A stretch of DNA of 64,000 bases, taken from positions 3,051,397 through 3,115,396 of the forward strand of contig NZ_DS544873.1 of NCBI RefSeq assembly GCF_000154725.1, read 5' to 3'. The DNA is from Kordia algicida OT-1 (lineage in GTDB: Bacteria; Bacteroidota; Bacteroidia; Flavobacteriales; Flavobacteriaceae). The notes beneath the pieces are model-generated. The model was not told where the DNA came from, did not search any database, and was given only the letters and a program-made list of their open reading frames with translations. Made by a program: the position numbers and the translations under genes. Shown in pieces: positions 16,698 to 22,750 of the stretch; the stretch's first letter is position 1; the number at the start of each line of letters is the position of its first letter.

Positions 16698-16794
16698 CAA
16701 TTGACAGTGACCAAGGTCTTGAAATGAGTTTACGAATTCAATGAGACAAAAAAATAAAATAAAAATGCGGAATTAAAACCGTGCAGAGTTAATA
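16698..16794 (+). repeat. Partial duplicate of the interrupted tRNA-Ser gene
   Basis: About 95 nt nearly identical to 16811-16905. It carries the D-arm side, anticodon stem, the roughly 52-nt anticodon-loop insert and the start of the variable arm, but no acceptor or T-arm. It runs straight into the complete copy at 16799. Confidence 0.75.
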
Positions 16795-16798
16795 AAAA

Positions 16799-16989
16799 GG
16801 AAGAACAAGCCAATTGGCGGTGGCCACGGTCTTGAAATGAGTTTACGAATTCAATGAGACAAAAAATAAAATAAAAATGCGGAATTAAAACCGTTCGGAG
16901 TTAATGACTCGTGTGGGTTCGAAATGCCTAGCATTCATGAGCACCTATTTATAAAATGCTTATGGCGCGAGCTACTCCCACTTCTTCCG
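16799..16989 (+). tRNA. tRNA-Ser (TGA) with two inserts
   Basis: Acceptor GGAAGAA/TTCTTCC 7/7. Anticodon stem ACGGT/ACCGT (16826-16830, 16890-16894) encloses 59 nt instead of 7; removing about 52 nt leaves CTTGAAA, anticodon TGA. A type II variable arm (GAGT/ACTC) suits serine. T-stem GTGGG/CCCAC encloses 59 nt instead of 7, again an insert of about 52 nt after TTCGAA. Both inserts begin GAAATG...ATTCA. Confidence 0.7.
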
Positions 16990-16999
16990 CAAATAATTT

Positions 17000-17110
17000 G
17001 GAGTGTAGGTAAATATTGGTTCGTTACGCTTAACTGCTAATCAAGTCCACCTAACAGTGGTGAAGAGCCTGTGCTGAACTTGATTCAGTATTCAATTCCT
17101 TTGCGCTCCG
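17000..17110 (+). tRNA. tRNA-Ser (GCT) with REP hairpin in T-arm
   Basis: Acceptor GGAGTGT/GCGCTCC pairs 7/7 with wobble, anticodon loop CTGCTAA, a type II variable arm (CCAC/GTGG) proper for serine. The 25-nt REP-like hairpin occupies 17066-17090, between the T-stem 5' strand GAAG and T-loop TTCAATT. Confidence 0.7.
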
Positions 17111-17119
17111 CAACATATT

Positions 17120-17192
17120 GGGGATATAGTTTACCAAGCAAAAACAGTGGGTTTGCATCCCGCAGCACGGAGTGCAAGTCTCCGTATCTCCA
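17120..17192 (+). tRNA. tRNA-Ala (TGC)
   Basis: Acceptor GGGGATA/TATCTCC, anticodon GTGGG-TTTGCAT-CCCGC, T-arm CGGAG-TGCAAGT-CTCCG. The T-loop starts TG rather than TT. Confidence 0.75.
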
Positions 17193-17198
17193 CAAAAT

Positions 17199-17294
17199 GA
17201 TATTGTAGCTCAATGTTAGAGCGAAGACCTGTTAAGTCTGAGGTTGAAGAGCCTGTGCTGAACTCGATTCAGTATTCGAGTCCTTCCGATATCG
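17199..17294 (+). tRNA. tRNA-Asn (GTT) with REP hairpin in T-arm
   Basis: Acceptor GATATTG/CGATATC 7/7, anticodon loop CTGTTAA. The 25-nt hairpin (17250-17274) splits the T-arm; taking it out and restoring one G gives GAAGG-TTCGAGT-CCTTC, a perfect T-arm. Confidence 0.72.
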
Positions 17295-17298
17295 CAAT

Positions 17299-17371
17299 GA
17301 CAAGGTGGCTGAATGGCAAAGGCAGCAGTCTGCAAAACTGTTTTTTATGAGTTCGAATCTCATCCTTGTCT
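17299..17371 (+). tRNA. tRNA-Cys (GCA)
   Basis: Acceptor GACAAGG/CCTTGTC 7/7, anticodon loop CTGCAAA, T-arm ATGAG-TTCGAAT-CTCAT. The last 15 nt are repeated at 17445-17459, 88 bp downstream, so an insertion or duplication has occurred at its 3' end. Confidence 0.82.
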
Positions 17372-17444
17372 CAATGATTACGTAGTGTCAAATTCATTTG
17401 AATAATATGTAATCCAATTTGTGACTTGATGAGAAAGCACAGCA

Positions 17445-17459
17445 ATCTCATCCTTGTCT
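17445..17459 (+). repeat. Duplicate of tRNA-Cys 3' end
   Basis: ATCTCATCCTTGTCT repeats 17357-17371 exactly. The 73 nt between the copies has no gene I can see. Confidence 0.7.
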
Positions 17460-17468
17460 GTATAACTT

Positions 17469-17551
17469 GGGAATTCGCCAGAGTTGGAGAGCTGGAGCAG
17501 ACTGTAAATCTGTTGTGTAATGCTGAGTAGGTTCGAATCCTACAATTCCCA
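17469..17551 (+). tRNA. tRNA-Tyr (GTA)
   Basis: Acceptor GGGAATT/AATTCCC 7/7, anticodon CAGA-CTGTAAA-TCTG, type II variable arm, T-arm GTAGG-TTCGAAT-CCTAC. Uninterrupted. Confidence 0.88.
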
Positions 17552-17557
17552 CAAAAT

Positions 17558-17629
17558 ACGCTTGTGGTGTAATTGGCAGCATGTACGTCTCCAAAACGTA
17601 CGGTTGAGGTTCAAATCCTTGCGGGCGTG
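17558..17629 (+). tRNA. tRNA-Trp (CCA)
   Basis: Acceptor ACGCTTG/CGGGCGT with wobble pairs, anticodon GTACGT-CTCCAAA-ACGTAC, T-arm TGAGG-TTCAAAT-CCTTG. Confidence 0.83.
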
Positions 17630-17642
17630 CAAAATAAATAAT

Positions 17643-17768
17643 ATAGCTATAGTGTAATGGAAAGCACCAGAGATTTAGTTCACATGTTATCTATTTTAGA
17701 TTTAAGAGTTCGTGAATGCTTAAAGCATTTCTAACCTCTTAGTCTAAGTTCGACTCTTAGTAGCTATA
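17643..17768 (+). tRNA. tRNA with about 54-nt insert in anticodon region
   Basis: Acceptor ATAGCTA/TAGCTAT 7/7 with U8-A9, D-stem GTGT/GCAC and a perfect T-arm CTAAG-TTCGACT-CTTAG. Between the D-arm and T-arm are about 54 extra nt, including a hairpin AATGC-TTAAA-GCATT like those in the T-loop inserts. A stem TAAGAG/CTCTTA around that hairpin could be a second T-arm. The anticodon cannot be assigned. Confidence 0.6.
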
Positions 17769-17773
17769 CAAAT

Positions 17774-17845
17774 AGTATCGTGACTCAATGGTAGAGTGCT
17801 CGACTGTCTCTCGAGAAGTTGCGGGTTCGAATCCCGTCGGTACTG
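17774..17845 (+). tRNA. tRNA-Asp (GTC)
   Basis: Acceptor AGTATCG/CGGTACT, anticodon CTCGA-CTGTCTC-TCGAG, T-arm GCGGG-TTCGAAT-CCCGT. Second Asp gene of the island. Confidence 0.85.
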
Positions 17846-17858
17846 CAAAAATAACAAT

Positions 17859-17930
17859 GCTCTGTTGGTCAAACGGCGAAGACGCTACACTTTCTATGTA
17901 GAATTAAGGGTTCGATTCCCTTACAGAGTG
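17859..17930 (+). tRNA. tRNA-Glu (TTC)
   Basis: Acceptor GCTCTGT/ACAGAGT, anticodon CTACA-CTTTCTA-TGTAG, T-arm AAGGG-TTCGATT-CCCTT. Confidence 0.83.
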
Positions 17931-17936
17931 CTAAAC

Positions 17937-18072
17937 ACCTGTGTGATGGAACTGGTATACAAAACAGTCTTAAACGCTGTTGTGCGAAGCACATGTGGGT
18001 TCGAAATACTTCAGTATTCATGAACTCCATTGTATACAATAGATGTTTTGTGAACTAATCCCACCGCAGGTA
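17937..18072 (+). tRNA. tRNA-Leu (TAA) with T-loop insert
   Basis: Acceptor ACCTGTG/CGCAGGT 7/7, anticodon loop with TAA, long variable arm proper for leucine. T-stem GTGGG/CCCAC (17995-17999, 18060-18064) encloses 60 nt; an insert of about 53 nt follows TTCGAA, at the same position as in tRNA-Ser (TGA). The insert starts ATACTTCAGTATTCATGAAC and ends GTGAACTAA. Confidence 0.72.
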
Positions 18073-18078
18073 CTAAAT

Positions 18079-18152
18079 GCAGAGATGATGTAATTGGTAA
18101 ACATGCCTGACTTAGACCCAGGTTTCTGAGAGTTCGAATCTCTCTCTCTGTA
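18079..18152 (+). tRNA. tRNA-like with TAG anticodon
   Basis: Acceptor GCAGAGA/TCTCTGT, T-arm GAGAG-TTCGAAT-CTCTC, anticodon loop CTTAGAC. TAG is a leucine anticodon, but the variable arm is short, so this is not a normal tRNA-Leu. Confidence 0.65.
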
Positions 18153-18180
18153 CAAATGCAATCTTAGAAAGGAGTGCAAC

Positions 18181-18252
18181 AAGTCTATGGTGTAACGGAA
18201 AGCACATTAGTTTACGAAGCTAAGAGTATAGGTTCGATTCCTATTAGACTTA
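18181..18252 (+). tRNA. tRNA-Arg (ACG)
   Basis: Acceptor AAGTCTA/TAGACTT 7/7, anticodon TTAGT-TTACGAA-GCTAA, T-arm ATAGG-TTCGATT-CCTAT. Reads CGN if A34 is deaminated by TadA. Confidence 0.8.
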
Positions 18253-18257
18253 CAAAT

Positions 18258-18328
18258 TGACCCATGTTGTAAAGGCAGCAGGCGAGACTTTGACTCTCGA
18301 GGTAAAGGTTCGAATCCTTTTGGGTCTA
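18258..18328 (+). tRNA. tRNA-Gln (TTG)
   Basis: Acceptor TGACCCA/TGGGTCT with 6 pairs, anticodon CGAGA-CTTTGAC-TCTCG, T-arm AAAGG-TTCGAAT-CCTTT. Confidence 0.8.
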
Positions 18329-18332
18329 CTAA

Positions 18333-18405
18333 AGCGATATAGCTTAATTGGTAAAGCACTGGTCTCATAAGCCAGAAGTTGAAAGTTCGATTCTTTCTAT
18401 CACTA
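18333..18405 (+). tRNA. tRNA-Met (CAT)
   Basis: Acceptor AGCGATA/TATCACT with one mismatch, anticodon CTGGT-CTCATAA-GCCAG, T-arm GAAAG-TTCGATT-CTTTC. Confidence 0.8.
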
Positions 18406-18412
18406 CAAAAAT

Positions 18413-18485
18413 GGTGACTTTAGTTTATTTGGTAAAACGCCTCACTGTGAATGAGAAGAACAGAGTTCGATCCTCGAAGTCACCC
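18413..18485 (+). tRNA. tRNA-His (GTG)
   Basis: Acceptor GGTGACT/AGTCACC 7/7, anticodon CTCA-CTGTGAA-TGAG. The T-stem is weak (three pairs). Confidence 0.75.
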
Positions 18486-18490
18486 AAATT

Positions 18491-18563
18491 GGAGTAATGG
18501 CAGAGTTGGTCAATGCGCTGGATTGAAGTCCCAGAGATATAGGTTCGAATCCTATTTATTCCA
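18491..18563 (+). tRNA. tRNA-Phe (GAA)
   Basis: Acceptor GGAGTAA/TTATTCC, anticodon loop TTGAAGT, T-arm ATAGG-TTCGAAT-CCTAT. Confidence 0.75.
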
Positions 18564-18567
18564 CTAA

Positions 18568-18638
18568 AGAAATGTAGTTTAAAGTTAAAATAGCGAGCTA
18601 GTATCTCGAAGATGCAAGTGAAAATCTTGTCATTTCTT
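18568..18638 (+). tRNA. tRNA-Thr-like (AGT)
   Basis: Acceptor AGAAATG/CATTTCT 7/7, anticodon CGAG-CTAGTAT-CTCG, T-arm GCAAG-TGAAAAT-CTTGT. The D-arm is weak and the T-loop lacks TTC, resembling the T-arm module of the Y RNAs at 25921 and 26283. Confidence 0.6.
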
Positions 18639-18665
18639 ATTCATAATTAATAAAAACAAACAGTC

Positions 18666-18983
18666 ATGAGACAAGATGTATTACAAAGGTTTTTTTACAG
18701 AACTGAAGATTCAGGGAGATTCCTCGTGACTTCAAAAAGAACAGGAGTCACCTATTTTGTGGAACCAATAGATTCAGGAAAACCTGCTAATTTATGGGGA
18801 GATCTAGATCCAGCCACAAAAAAAATGACAGGAAATTATGGAAATAAAAGACGAGGTGCCGTTTTAGCGGAAGAATCTCTGATTACAGAAGAAAATGGCT
18901 TCCAAAATATTTCCACATTTAAAGGAAGTCCTTTAGGTGAAATTGATCGCAGAGATCGATTACATGAGATGAATAAAAACTAA
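18666..18983 (+). CDS. Conserved-looking small protein, unknown
   Basis: 105 aa directly after the tRNA array and 48 nt before the Rnl2-type ligase. Features: FFYRTEDSGRFLVTSKRTGVTYFVEPID (beta-rich) and a KMTGNYGNKRRGAVLAEESLI loop. There is no catalytic motif I recognise. Placement suggests co-transcription with the ligase. I have the impression of similar proteins beside RNA ligases in Bacteroidota but cannot confirm it. Confidence 0.6.
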   Translation: MRQDVLQRFFYRTEDSGRFLVTSKRTGVTYFVEPIDSGKPANLWGDLDPATKKMTGNYGNKRRGAVLAEESLITEENGFQNISTFKGSPLGEIDRRDRLHEMNKN

Positions 18984-19031
18984 AAGCTATTCGAAAAGTC
19001 AAATTTTAGGAAAAGCTCAAAAAAAGAAATC

Positions 19032-20039
19032 ATGTTTAAAAAATATAATAGTATCGAAAATACCTACCGTGAAAAGGCTACTGCACAAGTATACCTTCAC
19101 GATTATGGAAATGAAAAATTTATTGTTCAGGAGAAAGTTCACGGAGCAAATTTTTCTTTCATTACTGATGGAACTCAAATTCAAGTTGCAAAACGTACAA
19201 GTTTGATTGCAGAAAATGAAAATTTCAACAATTATAAGTATGTGCTTCATAAATATGAAAAAGCAATCGTTGAATTGTTCAAGCTTGTAAAAAGTGATTT
19301 TCCTAAAACAGAAATGATGACTGTTTTTGGTGAAATTTTCGGAGGAAACTATCCGCATCCTACTGTAAATAAGTTTGATGGAATGGTTCGCATTCAAAAA
19401 GGTGTTTTTTACAGTCCTGAAAATGACTTTTATGCATTTGATATTTGTCTAGATCATAAACAATATCTAGATGTCACTATTGCAAATACATACTTTGAGA
19501 AAGTAGGAATGTTTTACGCAAAAACACTTTTTGAAGGAAGTTTTAGTGAATGTATGGCGTACCCAAATACATTTGAATCTAAAGTATATGAATGGCTAAA
19601 TCTTCCAAAAATTGAAGATAATATTTGTGAAGGAACCATCATCAAGCCATTAATGAGTAAACATTTTGGAAATGGACAACGTGTTATTTTTAAAAATAAA
19701 AATGAAAAATGGTCTGAAAAATCACACATAAAACGTTCAAGAATTTCAAAACCAAGTGCGACAGAAGTGCTCTCAGATACTGAAAAAGAATTGATGAACA
19801 CACTTCTAGGCTACGTAAACGAAAATCGCTTGATGAATGTACAAAGTAAACTTGGTGAATTTTCTCCAAAACAAACTGGGAAAACCATCGGATTGCTCGC
19901 CAAAGATGCTCTAGAAGATTTCGTAAAAGATCATGAAACTGATTGGGAAAATACGGAAAAGCAACATCAAAAAGTGATGACCAAAATACTAAACAAAGAA
20001 GCTGCTACTGTGGTTAAAGAAGTACTTCTTTTTAGGTAA
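19032..20039 (+). CDS. T4 Rnl2-type RNA ligase
   Basis: 335 aa, the same size as phage T4 RNA ligase 2. Motif I is QEKVHGANFSF with nucleotidyl lysine K35. Motif III is TVFGEIFGG, motif IV CEGTIIKP, motif V RVIFKNKNEKW, and a helical C-terminal domain follows, as in Rnl2. Rnl2 enzymes seal 3'-OH/5'-phosphate nicks in double-stranded RNA and in bridged structures, complementing the Rnl1-type ligase at 1210. No regulon palindrome precedes it, so it is probably read through from the tRNA array or from a promoter I cannot see. Confidence 0.92.
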   Translation: MFKKYNSIENTYREKATAQVYLHDYGNEKFIVQEKVHGANFSFITDGTQIQVAKRTSLIAENENFNNYKYVLHKYEKAIVELFKLVKSDFPKTEMMTVFGEIFGGNYPHPTVNKFDGMVRIQKGVFYSPENDFYAFDICLDHKQYLDVTIANTYFEKVGMFYAKTLFEGSFSECMAYPNTFESKVYEWLNLPKIEDNICEGTIIKPLMSKHFGNGQRVIFKNKNEKWSEKSHIKRSRISKPSATEVLSDTEKELMNTLLGYVNENRLMNVQSKLGEFSPKQTGKTIGLLAKDALEDFVKDHETDWENTEKQHQKVMTKILNKEAATVVKEVLLFR

Positions 20040-20191
20040 TGTAGATAGATTGCCTCTTGTACGTTGGAGACAAGAGGCTTTACAAGAGAATAGCTGTTTG
20101 AATTATTAAGGTTGAATCGTTTGTCATATGATATATAGTAAGTAAATTCATCCGTTGAGACAATTCCAAAGAGCATCAAAAAACTTAGAAA

Positions 20192-20926
20192 ATGACCGTA
20201 CAAATACAACACACCATACTTCCTGAAGAAAATAAAGGTTTTAGTATTAGAAGATATACTGGAGAAGCTCCTTTTGATATTTCTCAATATTATAAGAGAC
20301 CATTTATAAGTTTTTCTGCCTGTTGGAGAGGTTTTGTCGCAATATTTAAGATACAAAACAATAAGTTGTTACTGAAAGATTTGAGAGTTTTTAAAGAAAC
20401 AGAATCACCCAGAATTATCAATGGTGTTAAGCCAAAGTTTGTAGATTTTTTTGATTCAAAAATTCTATCATATGAAAATATAAACTTGGAATTAGACTAT
20501 ACAGGAAGAATGCAAATTACGAAAGGATATTTACAATTCGGGTTGCGTCCCAAGTTTAATATTGCATCAAACGAGAACATTACTGAGTTAGTATTTTCAT
20601 CAGGAGTTTTGCAAAAACAAGAGGATTTAAGTGAGTTAATAGAACAGTTTAGAGAAGCTTTATACGATCATGCAAAAGAGGAATATAAAAAAGGAAACCT
20701 ATTCAAAGGGATTGATATAGCATCACTCAATAGCAAAGAGCAAGAAGAACTTGAAACGTTAAATCAATCGTACGGGAAATCTATTTTAGAAGAAAAATTG
20801 ATAGAATTACCTAGAAATATTATTTACCCGCTTTTTGAAAATTTCAAATTAACTGATGATGACTTTAAAAAAGAATTTAACCAACGATTCTATTTAAATT
20901 ATGGATATTCTGCCTATGATTGGTAA
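20192..20926 (+). CDS. Unknown protein
   Basis: 244 aa, no recognised motif. The N-terminal half is beta-rich (ISFSACWRGFVAIFKIQNNKLLLKDL, LELDYTGRMQITKGYLQFG). The C-terminal half is helical and acidic, with a LIELPRNIIYPLFENF segment. No transmembrane or signal sequence. It stands alone, with about 150 nt before it and 200 nt after. Nothing in the sequence ties it to RNA repair except position. Confidence 0.55.
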   Translation: MTVQIQHTILPEENKGFSIRRYTGEAPFDISQYYKRPFISFSACWRGFVAIFKIQNNKLLLKDLRVFKETESPRIINGVKPKFVDFFDSKILSYENINLELDYTGRMQITKGYLQFGLRPKFNIASNENITELVFSSGVLQKQEDLSELIEQFREALYDHAKEEYKKGNLFKGIDIASLNSKEQEELETLNQSYGKSILEEKLIELPRNIIYPLFENFKLTDDDFKKEFNQRFYLNYGYSAYDW

Positions 20927-21072
20927 AGAGTAATCAAAATATTCTTCACAGAGAAAAACAGCAAGAATTCATACTAAAAAATTATATAAAAACTTTTACT
21001 CTTTTCGAGTAATACAAAGAACCTTTTGCTCAAAAATTAATATCAGAAAACAATATTTTAAAAACATTTATT

Positions 21073-21108
21073 AGCACAAAATTAATACGTAGTTATATAA
21101 AATATTTG
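21073..21108 (+). promoter_or_regulatory. Operator copy G with -7 element
   Basis: AGCACAAAATTAATACGTA (21073-21091), the most degenerate copy on its left arm, then 9 nt and AATATTTG (21101-21108). The ATG of the YkuK-like gene is 18 nt downstream. Confidence 0.72.
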
Positions 21109-21125
21109 CTTCAAAAATAATACAG

Positions 21126-21611
21126 ATGGAAATAGCAGTAAACAAATGGCGAAACTTTTCAGGGAAAGTGTTTAATGAACCCATCACTACTATTGTTGAA
21201 AATGCCATTATAAAAGAACAAAAAGCTGGTCACAGATTAAAAATCTATGTGGGTTCGGATTCACAGGCGTATAAAACACATGTCGCTTATGGTACTGTGA
21301 TCGTAATTCTTAGAGAAGGAAAAGGTGGTTTTATGTTCATCAAGAACGAAAAAGGAACTACTAAAATAGGAATAAAAGAGCGTATGCTAAGAGAAGTAGC
21401 GCTATCTGTAGAAACCGCCTACCGCATTTGTGATCTATTGGAAAAGTATAAAATTGAATTGGAAGTCCATGCAGATATTAATACTGACGCAAGATTTGAA
21501 TCGAATGTGGCACTCAAAGAAGCAATGGGATATATCCTAGGAATGGGCTTTGTATTCAAAGCAAAACCTTATGCCTTTGCTAGTTCTTCTTGTGCAGATA
21601 GTATTGTTTAA
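21126..21611 (+). CDS. YkuK/DUF458-type RNase H-like protein
   Basis: 161 aa. YVGSDSQAYKTHVAYGTVIVI is the first RNase H-like strand with D45. A second acidic site lies in LEVHADINTDARFES, and the C-terminal KAKPYAFASSSCADSIV closes the fold. This matches the YkuK family of predicted ribonucleases. It is expressed from operator G and is a candidate RNA end-trimming or hybrid-cleaving enzyme of the repair regulon (the role is inference). Confidence 0.8.
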   Translation: MEIAVNKWRNFSGKVFNEPITTIVENAIIKEQKAGHRLKIYVGSDSQAYKTHVAYGTVIVILREGKGGFMFIKNEKGTTKIGIKERMLREVALSVETAYRICDLLEKYKIELEVHADINTDARFESNVALKEAMGYILGMGFVFKAKPYAFASSSCADSIV

Positions 21612-21649
21612 ATAGGATCATATCACTTTTTCCTATTGAAAATTTCTTC

Positions 21650-21685
21650 TACGCAAAATAAATGCGCAGTACTACTAAATATTTG
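21650..21685 (+). promoter_or_regulatory. Operator copy D with -7 element, driving a noncoding RNA
   Basis: TACGCAAAATAAATGCGCA (21650-21668), 9 nt, AATATTTG (21678-21685). No coding gene follows; the transcript would run through a 10-bp hairpin (21737-21763) and a tRNA-like structure to the terminator at 22065. Confidence 0.85.
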
Positions 21686-21736
21686 TGCCAGAAAGAAAAA
21701 CAGTTGCTAATCAATATATACTGTTTGGTTAATCAT

Positions 21737-21763
21737 CCTCGCTACACGTGGATTGTAGCGAGG
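21737..21763 (+). ncRNA. 10-bp hairpin in operator-D transcript
   Basis: CCTCGCTACA / TGTAGCGAGG, perfect stem with loop CGTGGAT, about 45 nt after the predicted start site. Confidence 0.7.
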
Positions 21764-21771
21764 TTTAATAA

Positions 21772-22003
21772 ACCTCTTTAGCATAAAGGGAAGTGCTATG
21801 GTAGGACATTGCACTGCAATGAGCCAGATGGAGCGTTGGAAAACGTAACCATGGAGTGATTGGAAAATGTCGTTAGTGATACGCTCGCTAATGAATAGAG
21901 TTTGCAGAAGCACCGAAATACACAAGATGTAAAGTAGGGAAGCGCATTTACAGCCAATCTGTTCGTATACACGAAAGTATCGGTTCGAATCCGATAAGAG
22001 GTA
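21772..22003 (+). ncRNA. tRNA-like RNA with about 145-nt insert
   Basis: Acceptor ACCTCTT/AAGAGGT pairs 7/7, followed by canonical U8-A9, D-arm GCAT/GTGC, type II variable arm TCGT/ACGA and T-arm ATCGG-TTCGAAT-CCGAT. The D-arm and variable arm are separated by about 160 nt instead of about 17. The insert contains hairpin CATTG/CAATG, a GATTGG/CCAATC stem, and a TGTCGTTAGTGATAC sequence like the core of the Y-RNA domains at 25879-26739. Confidence 0.6.
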
Positions 22004-22064
22004 CAAGTCCACTATTTCAAGGTAAATCTTGAAAAGTAGTCAAAAGGAAATTATTAAAAAAAAA

Positions 22065-22089
22065 TGACGCAAACGTCAGCGTTTTTTTT
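22065..22089 (+). terminator. Intrinsic terminator of operator-D transcript
   Basis: TGACG/CGTCA stem with loop CAAA, then GCG and eight T; preceded by a long A run. A further hairpin (TTTCAAG/CTTGAAA, about 22009-22041) lies just upstream. Confidence 0.75.
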
Positions 22090-22257
22090 AAAATCTCGAT
22101 TATCGAGTAAAAATATCAAGCGAGTCTTGTTGCGTGTTTCTGTATAGCACCATTGTATAAAACGTTGCACAATTTGTATCATGCTTTTATATGCAACTCG
22201 ATTTGAAGGCTTTGGAATATTAGCCATATAATAATCCACCATAGGGAAACATGGGTC

Positions 22258-22318
22258 ATGGGTTCGATTCCCATTCTCTGAAAAGAGATAGTTCAGTCAG
22301 GTTAGAACAATGTTTATT
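22258..22318 (+). ncRNA. Candidate permuted tRNA-like unit P1
   Basis: T-arm ATGGG-TTCGATT-CCCAT is followed by TCTCT-GAAA-AGAGA (acceptor strands joined by a GAAA loop), then U8-A9 and D-arm GTTC/GAAC. The order is T-arm, acceptor 3', acceptor 5', D-arm, a circular permutation of tRNA. A hairpin (CCAT/ATGG) upstream could be a variable arm. Confidence 0.5.
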
Positions 22319-22323
22319 AAGTT

Positions 22324-22396
22324 GCCGGTTCGAGTCCGGTCTCTTGCCTGTCAGCGAGAGTAACTCAATTGGTAGAGTGCTACACAGTTAATGTAG
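22324..22396 (+). ncRNA. Candidate permuted tRNA-Asn-like unit P2 (GTT)
   Basis: T-arm GCCGG-TTCGAGT-CCGGT, acceptor 3' strand CTCTTGC, 6-nt linker, acceptor 5' strand GCGAGAG (7/7 pairing with the preceding strand), U8-A9, D-arm ACTC/GAGT, anticodon stem CTACA/TGTAG with loop CAGTTAA. Read linearly, the D/anticodon part has no pairing 3' acceptor; read as permuted, all stems pair. Confidence 0.55.
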
Positions 22397-22420
22397 ATCC
22401 AAGTTCGATCACTTGTAAAA

Positions 22421-22750
22421 AAGATCCCAGCCTTAACAGCTGTTTTTAATGAAAACGACGACGTATCAATCTGCTGAAGTTTCAAACGAAACCAACAGCA
22501 ATTTTGAAGTCACTTTGACATACTAAGTGCTTACTGATGGAAACTACAATTTCTTGACGATCAAATCAAACTAAAAATTCAATTATTCATTGTCTTTTGG
22601 TGCGATTCCATCCTCAAAAAAGAACTAGCGAAAATCTGTAAAATCTTTTATCTCCGTGAACGAGAAATGATTGATGCGCTTCGTTTTTACTCGAAAATCG
22701 AGATCAAAAAAAGTACAATCGCCAGTAATGGCATAATTAATAATAGAGAC
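22421..22750. other. Intergenic stretch, no gene supported
   Basis: Contains short open frames with gene-like codons (for example 22450-22527, MKTTTYQSAEVSN...) that look like decayed remnants. There is no regulon palindrome and no clear tRNA. Confidence 0.4.

Noticed and set aside
17796-18023. 75-aa ORF across the tRNA array
   Set aside because: It translates tRNA-Asp, tRNA-Glu and part of tRNA-Leu; no independent coding signal.
16799-18072. Group I intron explanation for interrupted tRNAs
   Set aside because: Inserts are only 52-54 nt and two are in T-loops; group I introns are several times longer and sit in the anticodon loop of tRNA-Leu.
22054-22242. 62-aa minus-strand ORF (MVDYYMANIPKPSNR...)
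   Set aside because: It overlaps the terminator of the operator-D transcript and shows no family resemblance or promoter.
22281-22348. Linear tRNA-Ile (TAT) reading
   Set aside because: Its acceptor pairs only 5 bp and U8-A9 register is lost; the permuted pairing of the same strands is better.
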